Positions 1 to 10,737 of a DNA stretch of 64,000 nucleotides are shown here, in pieces. The notes below the pieces were generated by a model. It was not told where the DNA came from, did no database searches, and saw nothing but the letters and a program-made list of their open reading frames with translations. The number at the start of each line of letters is the position of its first letter. Position 1 is the first letter of the stretch. This DNA comes from Paraphoma chrysanthemicola (lineage: Eukaryota > Ascomycota > Dothideomycetes > Pleosporales > Phaeosphaeriaceae), in NCBI GenBank assembly GCA_020744225.1, contig JAGMWG010000001.1, positions 496,001 through 560,000 of the forward strand, read 5' to 3'. The position numbers and the translations under genes were made by a program.

Positions 1-1173
1 GTGCTTAATGATCGCACTGGCTGTGTGATCCCAGAACCAAGCCTTGCACATGGTGGCTCCTCCATCATGTCCACCTCTACTACTTTTCCGGGTCCCGCAG
101 GTTCGTCGCAACCTCCGACCGCTCGAAATCGGCTGAAGGTAACCCCTTGGCTAGACACTGTCTTGACAACTTGGGACAACCCTGTGTTCAGCAACGCCGA
201 GAAGCCGATCGAGCAACTTGGTTGTTTTGATCTAGGGCATGATCAGAAGCTCATAACACACGTTCCAGACTGCTACTCCACGCTTGACGCGGGGAGAGCT
301 TCTTTTGTGTCTTCAAGCAAGTTCATGAACAGGATATCTAGAGAAAGTCTGTCACGTGCCGAAGTGATAGCGCAGGTGGACAAAAAGTTCATCCTCGTCA
401 AGTTGATCAACTCAGACGGCATGGAGCAAGACCATGCCACGAAGCCTGTCTCTCTTGTATTGATCGACCAGCATGCCGCTGACGAGCGCGTCCATGTAGA
501 AGACCTTTACGAGCAACTTTGCGCACCAGCAGCTGCAGAAGCTCTAGGCTACAAATCAACGCTCGGTCACAAAAGCCTCGTTGCTTGTAGTATGCTTGAG
601 CAGCCGCTTCTTTTCACCGTCTCCAAGCAAGAGCGGAGTTACCTCGTCCAGCACGCTGCAATGTTCGCAGATTGGGGAATTTTGATTGATATAGCGGATG
701 CCACGCAGGACCCCGAGCGAGCGGACACTATTCTGTCCGTGAAAGCCCTGCCTCCTGTCATTCTGGAGCGCTGCAAAGCCGATCCCGCTTTGCTCATTTC
801 ACTTCTCCGCTCCACGGTGTGGGAGTTTGCGGGCAACTCACGACTGCGTCCTTCGCCGTCATGTACTGGTGGAGCATCGTCACGGGACTGGGTTACCAAG
901 CTGGTGCACTGTCCTCCGTCACTGCTAGAGATAGTTCATTCGAGAGCTTGTAGATCAGCAATTATGTTCAACGACGAATTAGATGTCGAGCAATGCACGC
1001 AACTATTGCAAAGGCTCGCGGCTTGTAAGTTTCCCTTCATTTGCGCACACGGTCGACCAAGTATGGTCACAGTTGCCGATCTAGGACTGAGTGGAGGTGG
1101 CATAGCCCAACTGGGATGTGAACAGCAAACGGACCAAAATTTCGTGCAGGCTTGGAGGCGCTCGAGGAATTGA
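1..1173 (+). CDS. MLH3: DNA mismatch repair protein MLH3, C-terminal part (5' truncated by window edge)
   Basis: MutL-homologue subunit that pairs with MLH1 in a nuclease acting in mismatch repair and meiotic crossover resolution in the nucleus. The frame is open from base 1, so the ATPase N-terminus lies outside the window; 390 codons remain. The MutL C-terminal endonuclease signature DQHAADERVHVE is at fragment residues 156-167. It is followed by the ACR motif (HSRACRSAIMFND) and a terminal FICAHGRPS block, the set of metal-binding motifs that separates nuclease-competent MLH3/PMS1 from MLH1. No intron is needed in this part. The gene converges on the pectinesterase, with 162 bp between stops. 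The identification rests on motif recognition, and the motif order makes it secure. Confidence 0.93.
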   Translation: MLNDRTGCVIPEPSLAHGGSSIMSTSTTFPGPAGSSQPPTARNRLKVTPWLDTVLTTWDNPVFSNAEKPIEQLGCFDLGHDQKLITHVPDCYSTLDAGRASFVSSSKFMNRISRESLSRAEVIAQVDKKFILVKLINSDGMEQDHATKPVSLVLIDQHAADERVHVEDLYEQLCAPAAAEALGYKSTLGHKSLVACSMLEQPLLFTVSKQERSYLVQHAAMFADWGILIDIADATQDPERADTILSVKALPPVILERCKADPALLISLLRSTVWEFAGNSRLRPSPSCTGGASSRDWVTKLVHCPPSLLEIVHSRACRSAIMFNDELDVEQCTQLLQRLAACKFPFICAHGRPSMVTVADLGLSGGGIAQLGCEQQTDQNFVQAWRRSRN

Positions 1174-1335
1174 TCACATTATTTCTATCGCGATCGAAGC
1201 AGCTTTGCAGAAATGGTATCGGATCTAGCACCAAATTCTTGAATTGTGTCGTGATGAACCATATCTAGCTGGATGGTCCTTGGAAACACAATCAATTCCT
1301 TCGCGTTCTTCTCCCAAGTCTCGTTTCACGGTACT

Positions 1336-2409
1336 TCATAGGTAGTCCTGATCCACCCAAAACTCCTTTTCGAAGCGCTTGCCAAACACATCGTCAATCT
1401 TGACAGCATTACCCAGCTGCGAGGAAAAGTTGGCTCGTTGGCTAGTAATTGCCCCTGGCCCAAAATTCTTGTACTCCTTGTACACGACGTTGTCAACGCT
1501 CTGAATATTGTCCCACCTCGACCAACCTTCCGGCCTCACCACATCACTTATCTGTGTCTTTTGAAATATGACTCTGCTGAATGGACGCCACGGACGGCCG
1601 AGATAAGTCGAGTTGGGTCCACTGGAGCCAGAAATCTTGGACTTGTTGAATACATAGATACTGGTGTTGTTCTCGGCCTCACGGCCATTTGCTGTGATGT
1701 ATCCACGTCCAATCGACTCGATATCCACGTCCTCGAACCATGCTAGAGCTCGCAAACCGAATATGAAATCGACTGCGCCATTAATGTATGACTTTGCATA
1801 GATTTGTCGCCCTTCGTTTGCGTATACGGTGTCCTGCCACCCAGTGAACTTGCATCCGTAAAAGCCCTGGTTGGTCTTTTGAGCACTGAGCGCGAGCGCT
1901 TGTCCGCTTGATGCGGCTGAGCCGAACGTATTTTCCAGGTTCAGATTGTAGAGCTTCACGTTGGAGGTCCAGAGCCGAACCGTCGCCGTCGCATCGTTAT
2001 TAAGGAGAGCAGGGTTTTTCCGGGACAAGTTGCCGGTAATGGTGACCTGCATTGATGGCGTCAGTTGAATCTCATGTGTATGCGACGTCTGGCTTCTTAC
2101 CGTATTGTCCTTGTACGAGCGAGCGTCCGTCGTGAAGCCTTGGATCGAAAGTGGGCCAGCTAGCGGAGGTATATACACCTGCTCATTGTATGTGCCGGGA
2201 AGTATGAAGATAGACTGAGCGGCGGTCGTATTTTGTAGACCTTGTTTTACTGCTGCGCCAATGCTTGTATAACTGCCCTCTTGTTTCCCTAATGAGTCGA
2301 CGATGATGGAACCCCTTTCTGGTTTTACCCTTGTGTATTTCCCATTTCCAGCAGCAGTCAACGGGATGACCAGCGCCAAGACGGCGGCGACTTGTACAGT
2401 AACCTTCAT
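1336..2409 (-). CDS. Secreted pectinesterase (carbohydrate esterase family 8)
   Basis: Removes methyl esters from pectin outside the cell, opening homogalacturonan to lyases and polygalacturonases. The gene is a single 357-codon exon. It starts with a hydrophobic signal peptide (about residues 1-20, ending LTAAG). The CE8 landmarks are in order: GTYNE (72-76), QALAL (oxyanion glutamine 170), WQDTVYA with the acid/base Asp193, GAVDFIFG with the nucleophile Asp214, and LGRPW (270-274) with the substrate-binding Arg272. All catalytic residues are present, so it should be active. The length is normal for fungal CE8 enzymes. The start codon is the only one that provides a signal peptide. Confidence 0.95.
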   Translation of the reverse strand: MKVTVQVAAVLALVIPLTAAGNGKYTRVKPERGSIIVDSLGKQEGSYTSIGAAVKQGLQNTTAAQSIFILPGTYNEQVYIPPLAGPLSIQGFTTDARSYKDNTVRSQTSHTHEIQLTPSMQVTITGNLSRKNPALLNNDATATVRLWTSNVKLYNLNLENTFGSAASSGQALALSAQKTNQGFYGCKFTGWQDTVYANEGRQIYAKSYINGAVDFIFGLRALAWFEDVDIESIGRGYITANGREAENNTSIYVFNKSKISGSSGPNSTYLGRPWRPFSRVIFQKTQISDVVRPEGWSRWDNIQSVDNVVYKEYKNFGPGAITSQRANFSSQLGNAVKIDDVFGKRFEKEFWVDQDYL

Positions 2410-3158
2410 GTTGATGCTTTTGAGGGCTCAGATCCGGGTTGCTGGGCTCATTTCATCTGACTTGCAGGTCTTTATGAACCCAGTGACCGGGCTATGAGCC
2501 GCACCGGGTGAATGGAATTTTTCCGTGCTTTTCATGGCCACTTGGATGTCTTTAAGCCAAGACAGAGCTAGACGAAGGTGTATGTCGAATGCATGGGGAA
2601 ATTGGGGATGGTGTTTGCGGGGAGATTGGTCCTGATTGGTGGCGAGTTTAATTCCGTCCACCGTTGCGCCCTAAAATAGTCGATGGAAAATCTGGGGAGA
2701 GAACACATGCTCAGGCTAGCTGATAAGCGATGAAATTTGAGGGTGTTAGTCCATTGAACGAAGGTCAATCCACTTGACTTGTAGAGGTTAGGTGCGGCGT
2801 GCCCAGGAATGTACAAGGCGCCGCATTGATTTAACTGAAATGTTGCCAACGGCTTACCTCAGCATTGCAACATTACATGAGCCTGCTCATGGCCAGAGCA
2901 TTGCTCTGCTTTAGATTTCTGTTGACAAACCCGCCTTAGATTACACAGCATCTCGTGAGCGCAGAGAATCGAATAGGCAGCACTCGATGGACGGCGCACT
3001 TTGTAATGACGCAATTGCACAAGTTCTAAATTAACATGGGTCTGTCCCTCACGCAAAGACAACTAATTCTTCAATCAGGATGCGCCCAAAATTCCAACTC
3101 ACCACTCACATCCCAAAAAAAACGGTTCGCTCTCCAAAGTCAAAAAGTCAAGACAAGA
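2410..3158. other. Intergenic: pectinesterase upstream region and 3' side of the WSC oxidase
   Basis: No supported gene. The stretch lies upstream of the pectinesterase (minus strand) and downstream of the oxidase stop, so it should hold the pectinesterase promoter. The short ORFs here have no recognisable domain and no plausible splice partners. Confidence 0.6.
2617..2697 (+). promoter_or_regulatory. Two CreA-type SYGGRG sites upstream of the pectinesterase
   Basis: GCGGGG (2617-2622) and CTGGGG (2692-2697) match the SYGGRG consensus of the fungal carbon-catabolite repressor CreA. They lie about 210-290 bp before the pectinesterase ATG. Paired sites are typical of functional CreA targets, and pectinases are commonly glucose-repressed. 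The motif is short and degenerate, so function is an inference. Confidence 0.35.
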
Positions 3159-6100
3159 TCAGACATGCAATCTGCGCCCAACTGTGTTTCTGGGCCTTGT
3201 CGAACTGGTCTTCCCAGCGCTGATGGGCCCAAGTCCCGGCAGGGGCAAGAATGCAGCAGCGTCAGGCCATTCCCCCAATCTACCCGGGTCCCCTCCGATC
3301 CTCACCCAAGTCGCATGTGAAGGCGTCGGACCGTCGAGTATGAACATGCGATACCAGCCCACTGGTGCAACATAAGGACCTTTGGGCGCAGTCACAACGC
3401 AGGCGTTACCGGAGCACGCAACCCGCGGAAAGAGAATGCGAGCACCCATCGAGCTGCCATGCGTGCTAGATTCGGAACCAAGTAACGATACCTTGATAGT
3501 GCCACCGGATGAAGAAAGCACCGTAAAAGCGTAATCGGATTCCCAAGTCCAGTCCTTCTGGGGAATGTCGAACGTAGGTTGCGATGCACCACTGAGCAGA
3601 TAAGGCGGAAGAAACACCTCGATTCGATACTCTTGCGGGTTGTTGTTGTCCTGCGGGTCAGAGCCAGAGACGAGTACCCGGCCGTCATCCATCACGACGG
3701 CTTCGGAATGATACATGCGGGCAATGGTCGTGTTCGCCATGACACTCATGCGCTGATGGCGTGGCTTTCGCGAATCATATAGCACCGCATTGAGGTTGGG
3801 ATCCTCCGCAAGTCCGAAGCCCGCCTCGCCTATCGCCGCGCCATTCAAGATCAGGAATGTTCCATCTGGTAGAGTGGCCATGCATGACATGACACGTCGT
3901 GACGGCATGCGCTCAATAGTCCACTCTGGTTGGGCCGTATCTGGTGTAATGCTCACACAGTTATCCAGGCCCCAACGAGGCTGTTTAGCCGCGCCGCCAC
4001 AGATCAGTACTTCCAGCGGTGCATCGTAAGGATAATGCTGAGGTAGTAGAACTTGAGTACCTTCGTATGGGTAGGTTCGTCCTCCGCTTGGGTCATTGAC
4101 TGCGGCCGGGGCCTTCGGGAGGATCTTGATCGTGTCTAGGCTGACCTCGTCCAGAATTCGTGCCTCGTTATAGTACTGGATGAAGATACCACCGGAAGGA
4201 AGGACGACCAGAAAAGGATAGAGATTGTAAGGGTCGGTGTCTCGCAGATATTGCGCCTCGTAGACCGGTCCAACAGCAGGCAGGATTTCCATGTTAGGAA
4301 CAGGTGGTCCGTTGGAGCCGTCCTGGCCGCCGACAACGAGTATCGAACCGTTCGCCATCACCAACCCGGTGGGATACCACCTCCCGCGTTGAAGCTTAAC
4401 TGCGTTGACATCCTCTTGCCAGTCATTGGTACCATTGACGCCTGGTGAACCATCCGGCCAGTACACACGGACTCCGAAGAGAGAATCAGCTGACCATCCA
4501 CCTTCAATTCTTCGATCAGCATGGGCTCAATTGAAGTGAACATCATTCAAAAGATTTCGCTTACCAATATTGATTTGACGGCCGGCGCGGTCGGGCATTG
4601 TTAGGCCGGCAGCACAGAAGATGTCTGTCTTGATGCCTGACAGCTCTCGGAAAGCATGGAAAATGTCACCACCGATGGAGGGATCTAGCTCATAAGCACC
4701 GGTAGTGTTTGGTGCGCCGGTGCCATGTTTCTCGAGGAGGGTGACTTTGCCGTTCACGCCTGGCTGCGCAATCAAAGGTATGATAGGACCCCCCACAAGG
4801 AACTCATAGATCCCAGCGGCGGCGCCAGTGGGATATTGCCATACATAGAGTGGCTCGCCTTCCCACTTGTACCAAGTGAGTCTTAGTCCTTGACCACAGA
4901 TAGCCTCCGGATTGCCGGGGCAAGCAGTATTGCATTCGGATTCGGGAACTGGCTTCGCACCAACTCTCTCGATTCCGTCCAGGTCGCCACAGTAGCACTC
5001 CTCGCCGTATTCCAATCCTGCAGCCATGTATCCAAACTGTTTGCATCGACCCAAGCACCACTCTGGCGAGTTGCCAGTTGCATCTGCGTAAGGTGGAGGT
5101 ACCAAGTTAGTGTGTGTCTGACATGCACTGGACATGTGCAAACTTACTGACCACTTGCCAAGGGAAAACTCTCTGGCCAGCACCGCCGTCGGCAATGCAT
5201 CCTTGGTATGTCCAGCTATCAACCTTTGGTATTGGCTTAGGAGCTTGTATAACTTTGAGAGTCGTCTGACTGGACCAAATGCTGAGCCTGCTGGGGCCTC
5301 CGCAAGTCTGCGACGCATCGCCAGCGCATTTTGTGTTGCATTCGTTCTCCGACGAGGCAGGACTACCACCCATACGTAGCATATTATCGCAAAAGCATTG
5401 GTAATTGTACTGCATGCCAGCTATTTCATAGCCTGCCGCTGCGCATCTACTTGCACAAGACGCGATGGTCATGGTCTGATCGTCAGGCTGCTGAAAGTTC
5501 ATTATACGATAGCCTGCGCCATCGACATAACAGCCTTTGTACCCGAAGTCTTTGGGAAGTCCAGTCGCGGATGGCGGTGTAGGAGTTGCGGCGCCACTTG
5601 ACGTCAAGGTTGCCTCGCCGCCAGTATAGTATGTGAAAAGGGACAGTCGATTTGGACCACCACAAATCTCCGTTTGGTCGCCATTGCAGGCCATATTGCA
5701 TTGTGCTTCCCCATCCGGTGCTGGCCCGCCAGCATTCCGCAGCTGGTTGTCGCAGTAGCATTCACCGCTATATTCGGTGCCAGCGAGAGTGTAGCCCGCT
5801 GCGCGACAGGCATCTTTACACTTTGTGTTCGTCATGGCGCCTTGTATACCAACACCAGCAGAGAGTGTTCTGCCACCAACACCATCTGTAAAACAGCCCT
5901 CATAATACCAGCCGTAACTTTTGACTGGAGATGTTGCACTTACGGGCGCACTGCTGCTCTCTGTAGTGACAGTGGAAACGCTCGTTGCCTAATAGCTACT
6001 TGTGAGTATCTCCTGGACCAAGCGCCGAATTGAAGTAGCACAGTACCTGCGTTGAGAGTAGTGTTTCTTCTTGCCTTCTGACCACAACGGCCCCGGCACA

Positions 6101-6160
6101 GAACACGCTGCAGAGGTGTATGAGCGCAAAACACCGATGCAGTCCCATTAGTTGCTTCAT
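3159..6160 (-). CDS. WSC(x3)-glyoxal oxidase, secreted copper-radical oxidase (AA5-like)
   Basis: Predicted extracellular oxidase that turns aldehydes or alcohols into acids or aldehydes plus H2O2, anchored to glycans by WSC domains. Exons are 6160-6047, 5988-5148, 5083-4565 and 4501-3159; phases agree and give 938 residues. Order of parts: signal peptide (about 1-25); Ser/Thr-rich linker; three Cys-rich WSC domains (about residues 60-415, beginning YEGCF, YKGCY and YQGCI); a glyoxal oxidase propeller; and a C-terminal Greek-key domain. All five copper/radical ligands are visible: Cys475 (IFCAAG), Tyr534 (RWYPT), Tyr755-His756 (RMYHSE) and His839 (STHGSS). An active enzyme is therefore expected. 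The substrate cannot be told from sequence. Confidence 0.93.
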
Positions 6161-7133
6161 GCTAGCATATCTCGGCTGAGCCCATGCGGATGGAGTTGAT
6201 TTTAGGCGGAATTGAAGATGCAAATGCAAAGGGACAGAAGCAAGGATATACCGATATTAAGCCCTCGGCAATGATATATTTAGCTATCTCACTCATGCTC
6301 CCCCTGCACCGGTTGCTGGCCCAACAAGTCGTACTTTTGGGACAGTTATCCGGACTCGCGAAGGGAATCTGGCGTGTTGAGCAGCCCATCCTCGGCATGC
6401 TGTCGTATCAGTGGGCCGTGACTTGACAGACGAGATAAAGCGGCTGACCATTAACAAGGTTGGGATGTGATGATTTAAGCGATGGGCCCCTTTGGGCAGG
6501 CGTCTTGCTGCATAAGATATTGAACGATTGTGGCGTAACGGGTCTTATCGTCGAAGTTGATGCTTGTCCTAACACTACAAGCCAAGAGGGGCGATGCGCA
6601 AGCATGTTGGTGAGGCCAGACATAGGTGGCTATCGTGCCAAATTGATCTCTTGATGTGTCGATACGTTTACAACGGTGTCTTTTGCCTACCTAGCTATTG
6701 ACAAGATATATAATTGAGTCGCCTAAGACTATGGCTGTGCTAAGGCATGCGAACTTGCACCTTGAGGCGTTCAGGTAAATTAGCGCGTATCCCCCGGTTA
6801 GCGTAGGAGTAATAGATTGAATGCATATATTGGTTCAGTCCTAAAACAGATCCCTGCACAGTACAATTTAACGATACGAGATACATCGTGTATCTATGAT
6901 AATGGTAACGCATTTTTGGAACTTATCTTTTTGAAATTTAGGACTAGTTTCTAGTATGTACTGCGAGGACAGTACGTAGGTACGCGGCGTAAGATGACGT
7001 AACGTAATCTTACCTAGATCCTAAACTCTTACATCGACTTACCTTCTAACACATCTTAATCTATTAGAGCACGCATTTGTAGTATTTAGTTAGCTTCAAG
7101 TATAGTAAACGTTCTAAGGTGAATAACATTGCT
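6161..7133. other. AT-rich divergent intergenic region
   Basis: Lies between the oxidase start (minus strand) and the first Zn2Cys6 gene (plus strand), so it should contain both promoters. From about 6640 to 7130 the DNA is clearly AT-richer than its surroundings, with stops in all frames. I see no transposon ends or coding remnants. Confidence 0.55.
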
Positions 7134-8941
7134 ATGGGAGTTAAAGGGTGTTGGACGTGCAGAGGTAGGTAAGGCATACTATCTACGATAGCCACGTATT
7201 TCCTTATCCGTCAAGAGCCAGCAATTAGGCGCACGGGAAAGCTTAGATGAGCAGATGGCTAGCATAGATCCTTTGCTTACGATCTTCAGAGCGCAAAGTG
7301 CGATGCGATGCGCGAAAACCGACATGTGGCAACTGCACGAAGGCGAAACGCGAGTGTCGAGGCTATGGAATGCAATTGTCGTGGCCAAAGGCCGAGGACA
7401 ACAGGAGATCATTTGTGTTAAGAGGTGCGAATGTGCGGCAGCAGCTCCAGCGAGGAGTCATTGCAGATCCAGAACAGGCAAGGTTTGTGAATGTAAGATC
7501 TTGGGATGTGGCACTGGCTCTGGCGATGGTGCCCGAGGATGGCATGGCTCGTGGTAGAGATGTAGGTACTGTCTTGGTGCTGGACTAGATGGGGACCTAT
7601 AGCTATTGACTAACGATACATGTAGTCACGTATCGCCCGCCACATGCGCTTCATGTCCGCGTCCACATCTACGCAACTACCCTACCCAACCTACCTACCG
7701 CCCACCACTATGAACAAGGAAGAGTCTTGTCTTCTGGAGTTTTGTAAGTGTTCAACACACCTAGCACTGGCACAGCCAACTACCTGCCCTCACTGACCCA
7801 ACCATTGTGCGCAGTCACCGAATCAACATCTCTTATGCTTGGCCCAACCGACGCTGAGACTCTGGCACATTTTATCCTGCAAGTCGCACTCTCGGGTCCC
7901 GAATCCTCCAACACAACAAACACAGTCCTACAGGCCGTGTTCGCGCTTTCATCGCTCCAGCTATACGGCAGCGGCAGCACAAGTGCATTTCGTTATAAGA
8001 AGCGCGTTGTGGCGGAAATTGCGAATGCGGCGACTGATTGGTTAGACGAGACGGCGCTGCTCAGAAATTTGGTTGCGACGATGCTGTTGTATCATTGCGA
8101 AGTTGGTTCCGTTGAATCTAGCCGTCGTGGGACATGGGTGACTTTCTTCTGTGCAGTAAAGCGGATCATCCACACATCACCTGTTATGAACAAGCTGATT
8201 CGGCCGGAGTATTCAGTCTTCCTTGATTGGATATATTACCACGAGGCACTGTCGGAATTTGCCATCCGGCATTGGAAGGTTCCATATGCCGGGTGCGGCT
8301 TCGCTCCCATGGTGAGATCGGCTGGGGCCGTGGATGGAACGAAACAGCATGCAGACGAAGGCAACAGCTCCTCGAACGATGTCCTTGAACTTCTTGTCCA
8401 CGCCTGTAGACAAGCCATCGTCGCGCCTTGCCCCGAGATGGGTTACACGGCCGTCGAATCGGAACGCGCGACGGTGCTCGAACATCACATTTCGATGGCC
8501 GTAGGAGACTTCGGACCCATACCCGAATCATTGGCGGGACCAAAGAACCGACATAGCATGGTCTCAGATCTCCATCGTGTCGCGTGTTTGATCTATGTCA
8601 ACCGTGCGGTGCATCGAGTTTCCGCCACCGACTTCCGCCATCGACGACTCGTGCGAGAGGGGATTCTGTTGATGCAAGGATTAGATGCGTGTCCGAGCGC
8701 GTGGCCGCTGTTCATTATTGGCTGCGAGGCCATCGATGACGAGCAGCGGCTTGTAGTCTTGAATGTTTGTGAGCGCATCCGGCGGGACCCTAGACAGAGA
8801 TCTTGTCACGTCGATTCGACTCAACGACTCGTTGAGGCCGTATGGAACCAGCTTGATCTGGATGAGGAAGGGCAGGTTAAGTACACGGCGATTTTAGATG
8901 CGGTCATTGGGGGCCTTCCTTTCATGCCATTGCTTGCATAA
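7134..8941 (+). CDS. Zn2Cys6 transcription factor (A)
   Basis: Fungal nuclear binuclear-zinc regulator. Exons are 7134-7164, 7290-7561, 7626-7743 and 7815-8941; the frame closes at 515 residues. The zinc cluster is at the extreme N-terminus, with cysteines at 6, 9, 16, 23, 26 and 33 (CWTC...RCDARKPTCGNC...C). The first intron (125 bp) cuts the cluster between Cys2 and Cys3. After a variable linker, exon 4 encodes a C-terminal half resembling the fungal-specific regulatory domain of the Fungal_trans_2 type (ESTSLMLGPTDAET onward). It converges on the short-chain dehydrogenase with 67 bp between stops. The target genes are unknown. Exon 3 is supported by frame continuity into CLLEFFTES across the third intron. 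Confidence 0.88.
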
Positions 8942-9008
8942 GCTGAGACCCGTTTGGGCTACATGATGAAATTCTTGCTATCTTCTGCTACGCTTTGCTC
9001 CTCCGAGA

Positions 9009-10131
9009 CTAGAACCATGTCTCCTCGTCCCCGTGGTGGGTGAGGAATTTACCACTGTCCTCCTGGGTCAAGTGCCCAATCACCTGAAGCATGTTGGCGA
9101 CAGCTTCTTCTATCGAGGCTGGACCCTCAACCTTTGGATCGACCTTGTGGAACATGTCGAGCACGACTTTACGTATCTCAGGGTCGCCTGTGACGGCTTT
9201 GGCTGTTGCCAAGTCAGCTGATTATTCCAGTCCTCTGTGCCAGTTGTTTCCGATTGGTATTGACCTACCAGCATCCGTGTTCACCCATCCTGGACTCAGA
9301 GCCAGCATCTTGATGCCCTCATCTGCGAGCTCCGTGGCAAACTTCGTCACAGCCATGTTCATGCCAGCCTTGCTGACAGAATAACCCAGCAAAGTGGAAA
9401 ACCCTGTTCTGCGAGTGAAGTCAAGATTTCCACTCTGACTAGAGATGAAGACCATCTTCTTCTCTACGCCATTTCGGATGAGGTTGAGGAAGGAATTCAT
9501 GGTGTATATGTTGCTGAGGAGATTGTTTTTAATCTGCGCACGCACAATTAGTCAGGTTCGGAAGCCATTGGATAGCGTGAATGATGGGCGGAACATCATA
9601 CATTCTCACCAATCTCCGACTCCAGCGCTTCTTTCTTACCATGACTATGTCGCGTCAGCAGTCGGAACTGATTTGCTACACTCCTCAAGCCCAGTCACTC
9701 ACAAAGCAGACGGCGGCAACACAGCCGTATCTGGTCCTGCGGAGCCGGCGTTGAGGATCAAGACATCAAGCGAACCACCGGTGACTTGAGAAACTTTGCC
9801 GGCCGTGGCATCCAGCTCGGTTGGATCCGAGATGTTCGTGACGAGGATGTGAATATTCTTGCGTTGTGCGGCGAGCTCCTTGAGAGGTCCAGCAGTTCCC
9901 AAACTCCGAATAAGGGCAAAAACTTGGTTATCTGGGTCCGTGGACTTTGGTGCCGCAGTCAGTGGCCCATCTCGGCTGCAGCTATGTATACAGCAGTACG
10001 TGAACTCACAAGCTGCTTGACGAACCCAAGCTACAGTCAGTAACTTGTTAGCATCTGACACCGTGGTTCGCGAGTATGGGAATGCGTACACCAATGCCTC
10101 TCGTCGCGCCGGTTATAGCCCAGGAGACCAT
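9009..10131 (-). CDS. Short-chain dehydrogenase/reductase (classical SDR)
   Basis: NAD(P)-dependent oxidoreductase of unknown substrate, probably cytosolic. Proposed exons: 10131-10090, 10030-10010 (21 bp), 9944-9703, 9634-9610 (25 bp), 9533-9269 and 9217-9009, giving 267 residues. Visible motifs: the cofactor glycine motif ITGATRGIG at the N-terminus, LNAGSAG, a serine block ISSQSG, the catalytic YSVSK, and the C-terminal EDSGKFL tail seen in this fungal SDR group. The exon 1-2 join (TRGIG/LGFVKQL) and the exon 2-3 join are well supported by motif continuity. The 25-bp fourth exon is chosen only because it restores the frame and is tentative. Confidence 0.85.
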
Positions 10132-10737
10132 TTTTCGTGTTGTTACTGGAAGCGATAAATGTGAAGTGTGAAGATGTATGTGATAATTTAATCCCTGGGA
10201 TCAGCTTGAGGATAGGTATTTAGTTCTGGGACAGACAGTGCTGGAGCCGCAGCCTCTTATACTCGTCCTCGGACCCACTCTAACTAGGTAAACTACATGG
10301 TGTGCTCACTTGAGAAAATGCGCAATGTTGACGTGGTGACTTCTCACTCATGCTTTCGACGGCAGATTGAGGATTGTGGTCGTAAGGTGAAGCAACTTTC
10401 TCCGAAGTACAGGGTTTAGTCTTGCCTAGATGTTCAGTCGATCCCGCTAAAAGACTCGCGCGTAAGCGAGTGACGATCTTGCAGGCCTTTGCAAGTGACA
10501 AGCCTCTGTGAATTAGTAATATCTGTACCAAAGCCACGAGCAGGATACAGGATCTTGAAGTGTAGGTAAGAGGAGGCAACTTTTTCCGAAACGACCTAGG
10601 ACAAGTGAGACTAGCGCGTCAGCATGACTAATTGCAGGTGATAACAGTAAAGTATAGATACAGAGTCTTTACACTATCTTGATCTGGGTATACTACATTA
10701 TAAAACATACAAAACTTATTATAGATTCTAGTACTAG
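10132..10737. other. Intergenic, SDR promoter side
   Basis: Upstream of the SDR and downstream of the next minus-strand gene. No ORF here has domain or splice support. The right end (about 10620-10740) is AT-rich and may be the 3' UTR of the ABM-like gene. Confidence 0.5.

Noticed and set aside
1336..10131. Possible biosynthetic cluster (oxidase, Zn2Cys6, SDR)
   Set aside because: No backbone synthase (PKS, NRPS, terpene cyclase) anywhere in the window, and the pectinesterase and MLH3 are unrelated.
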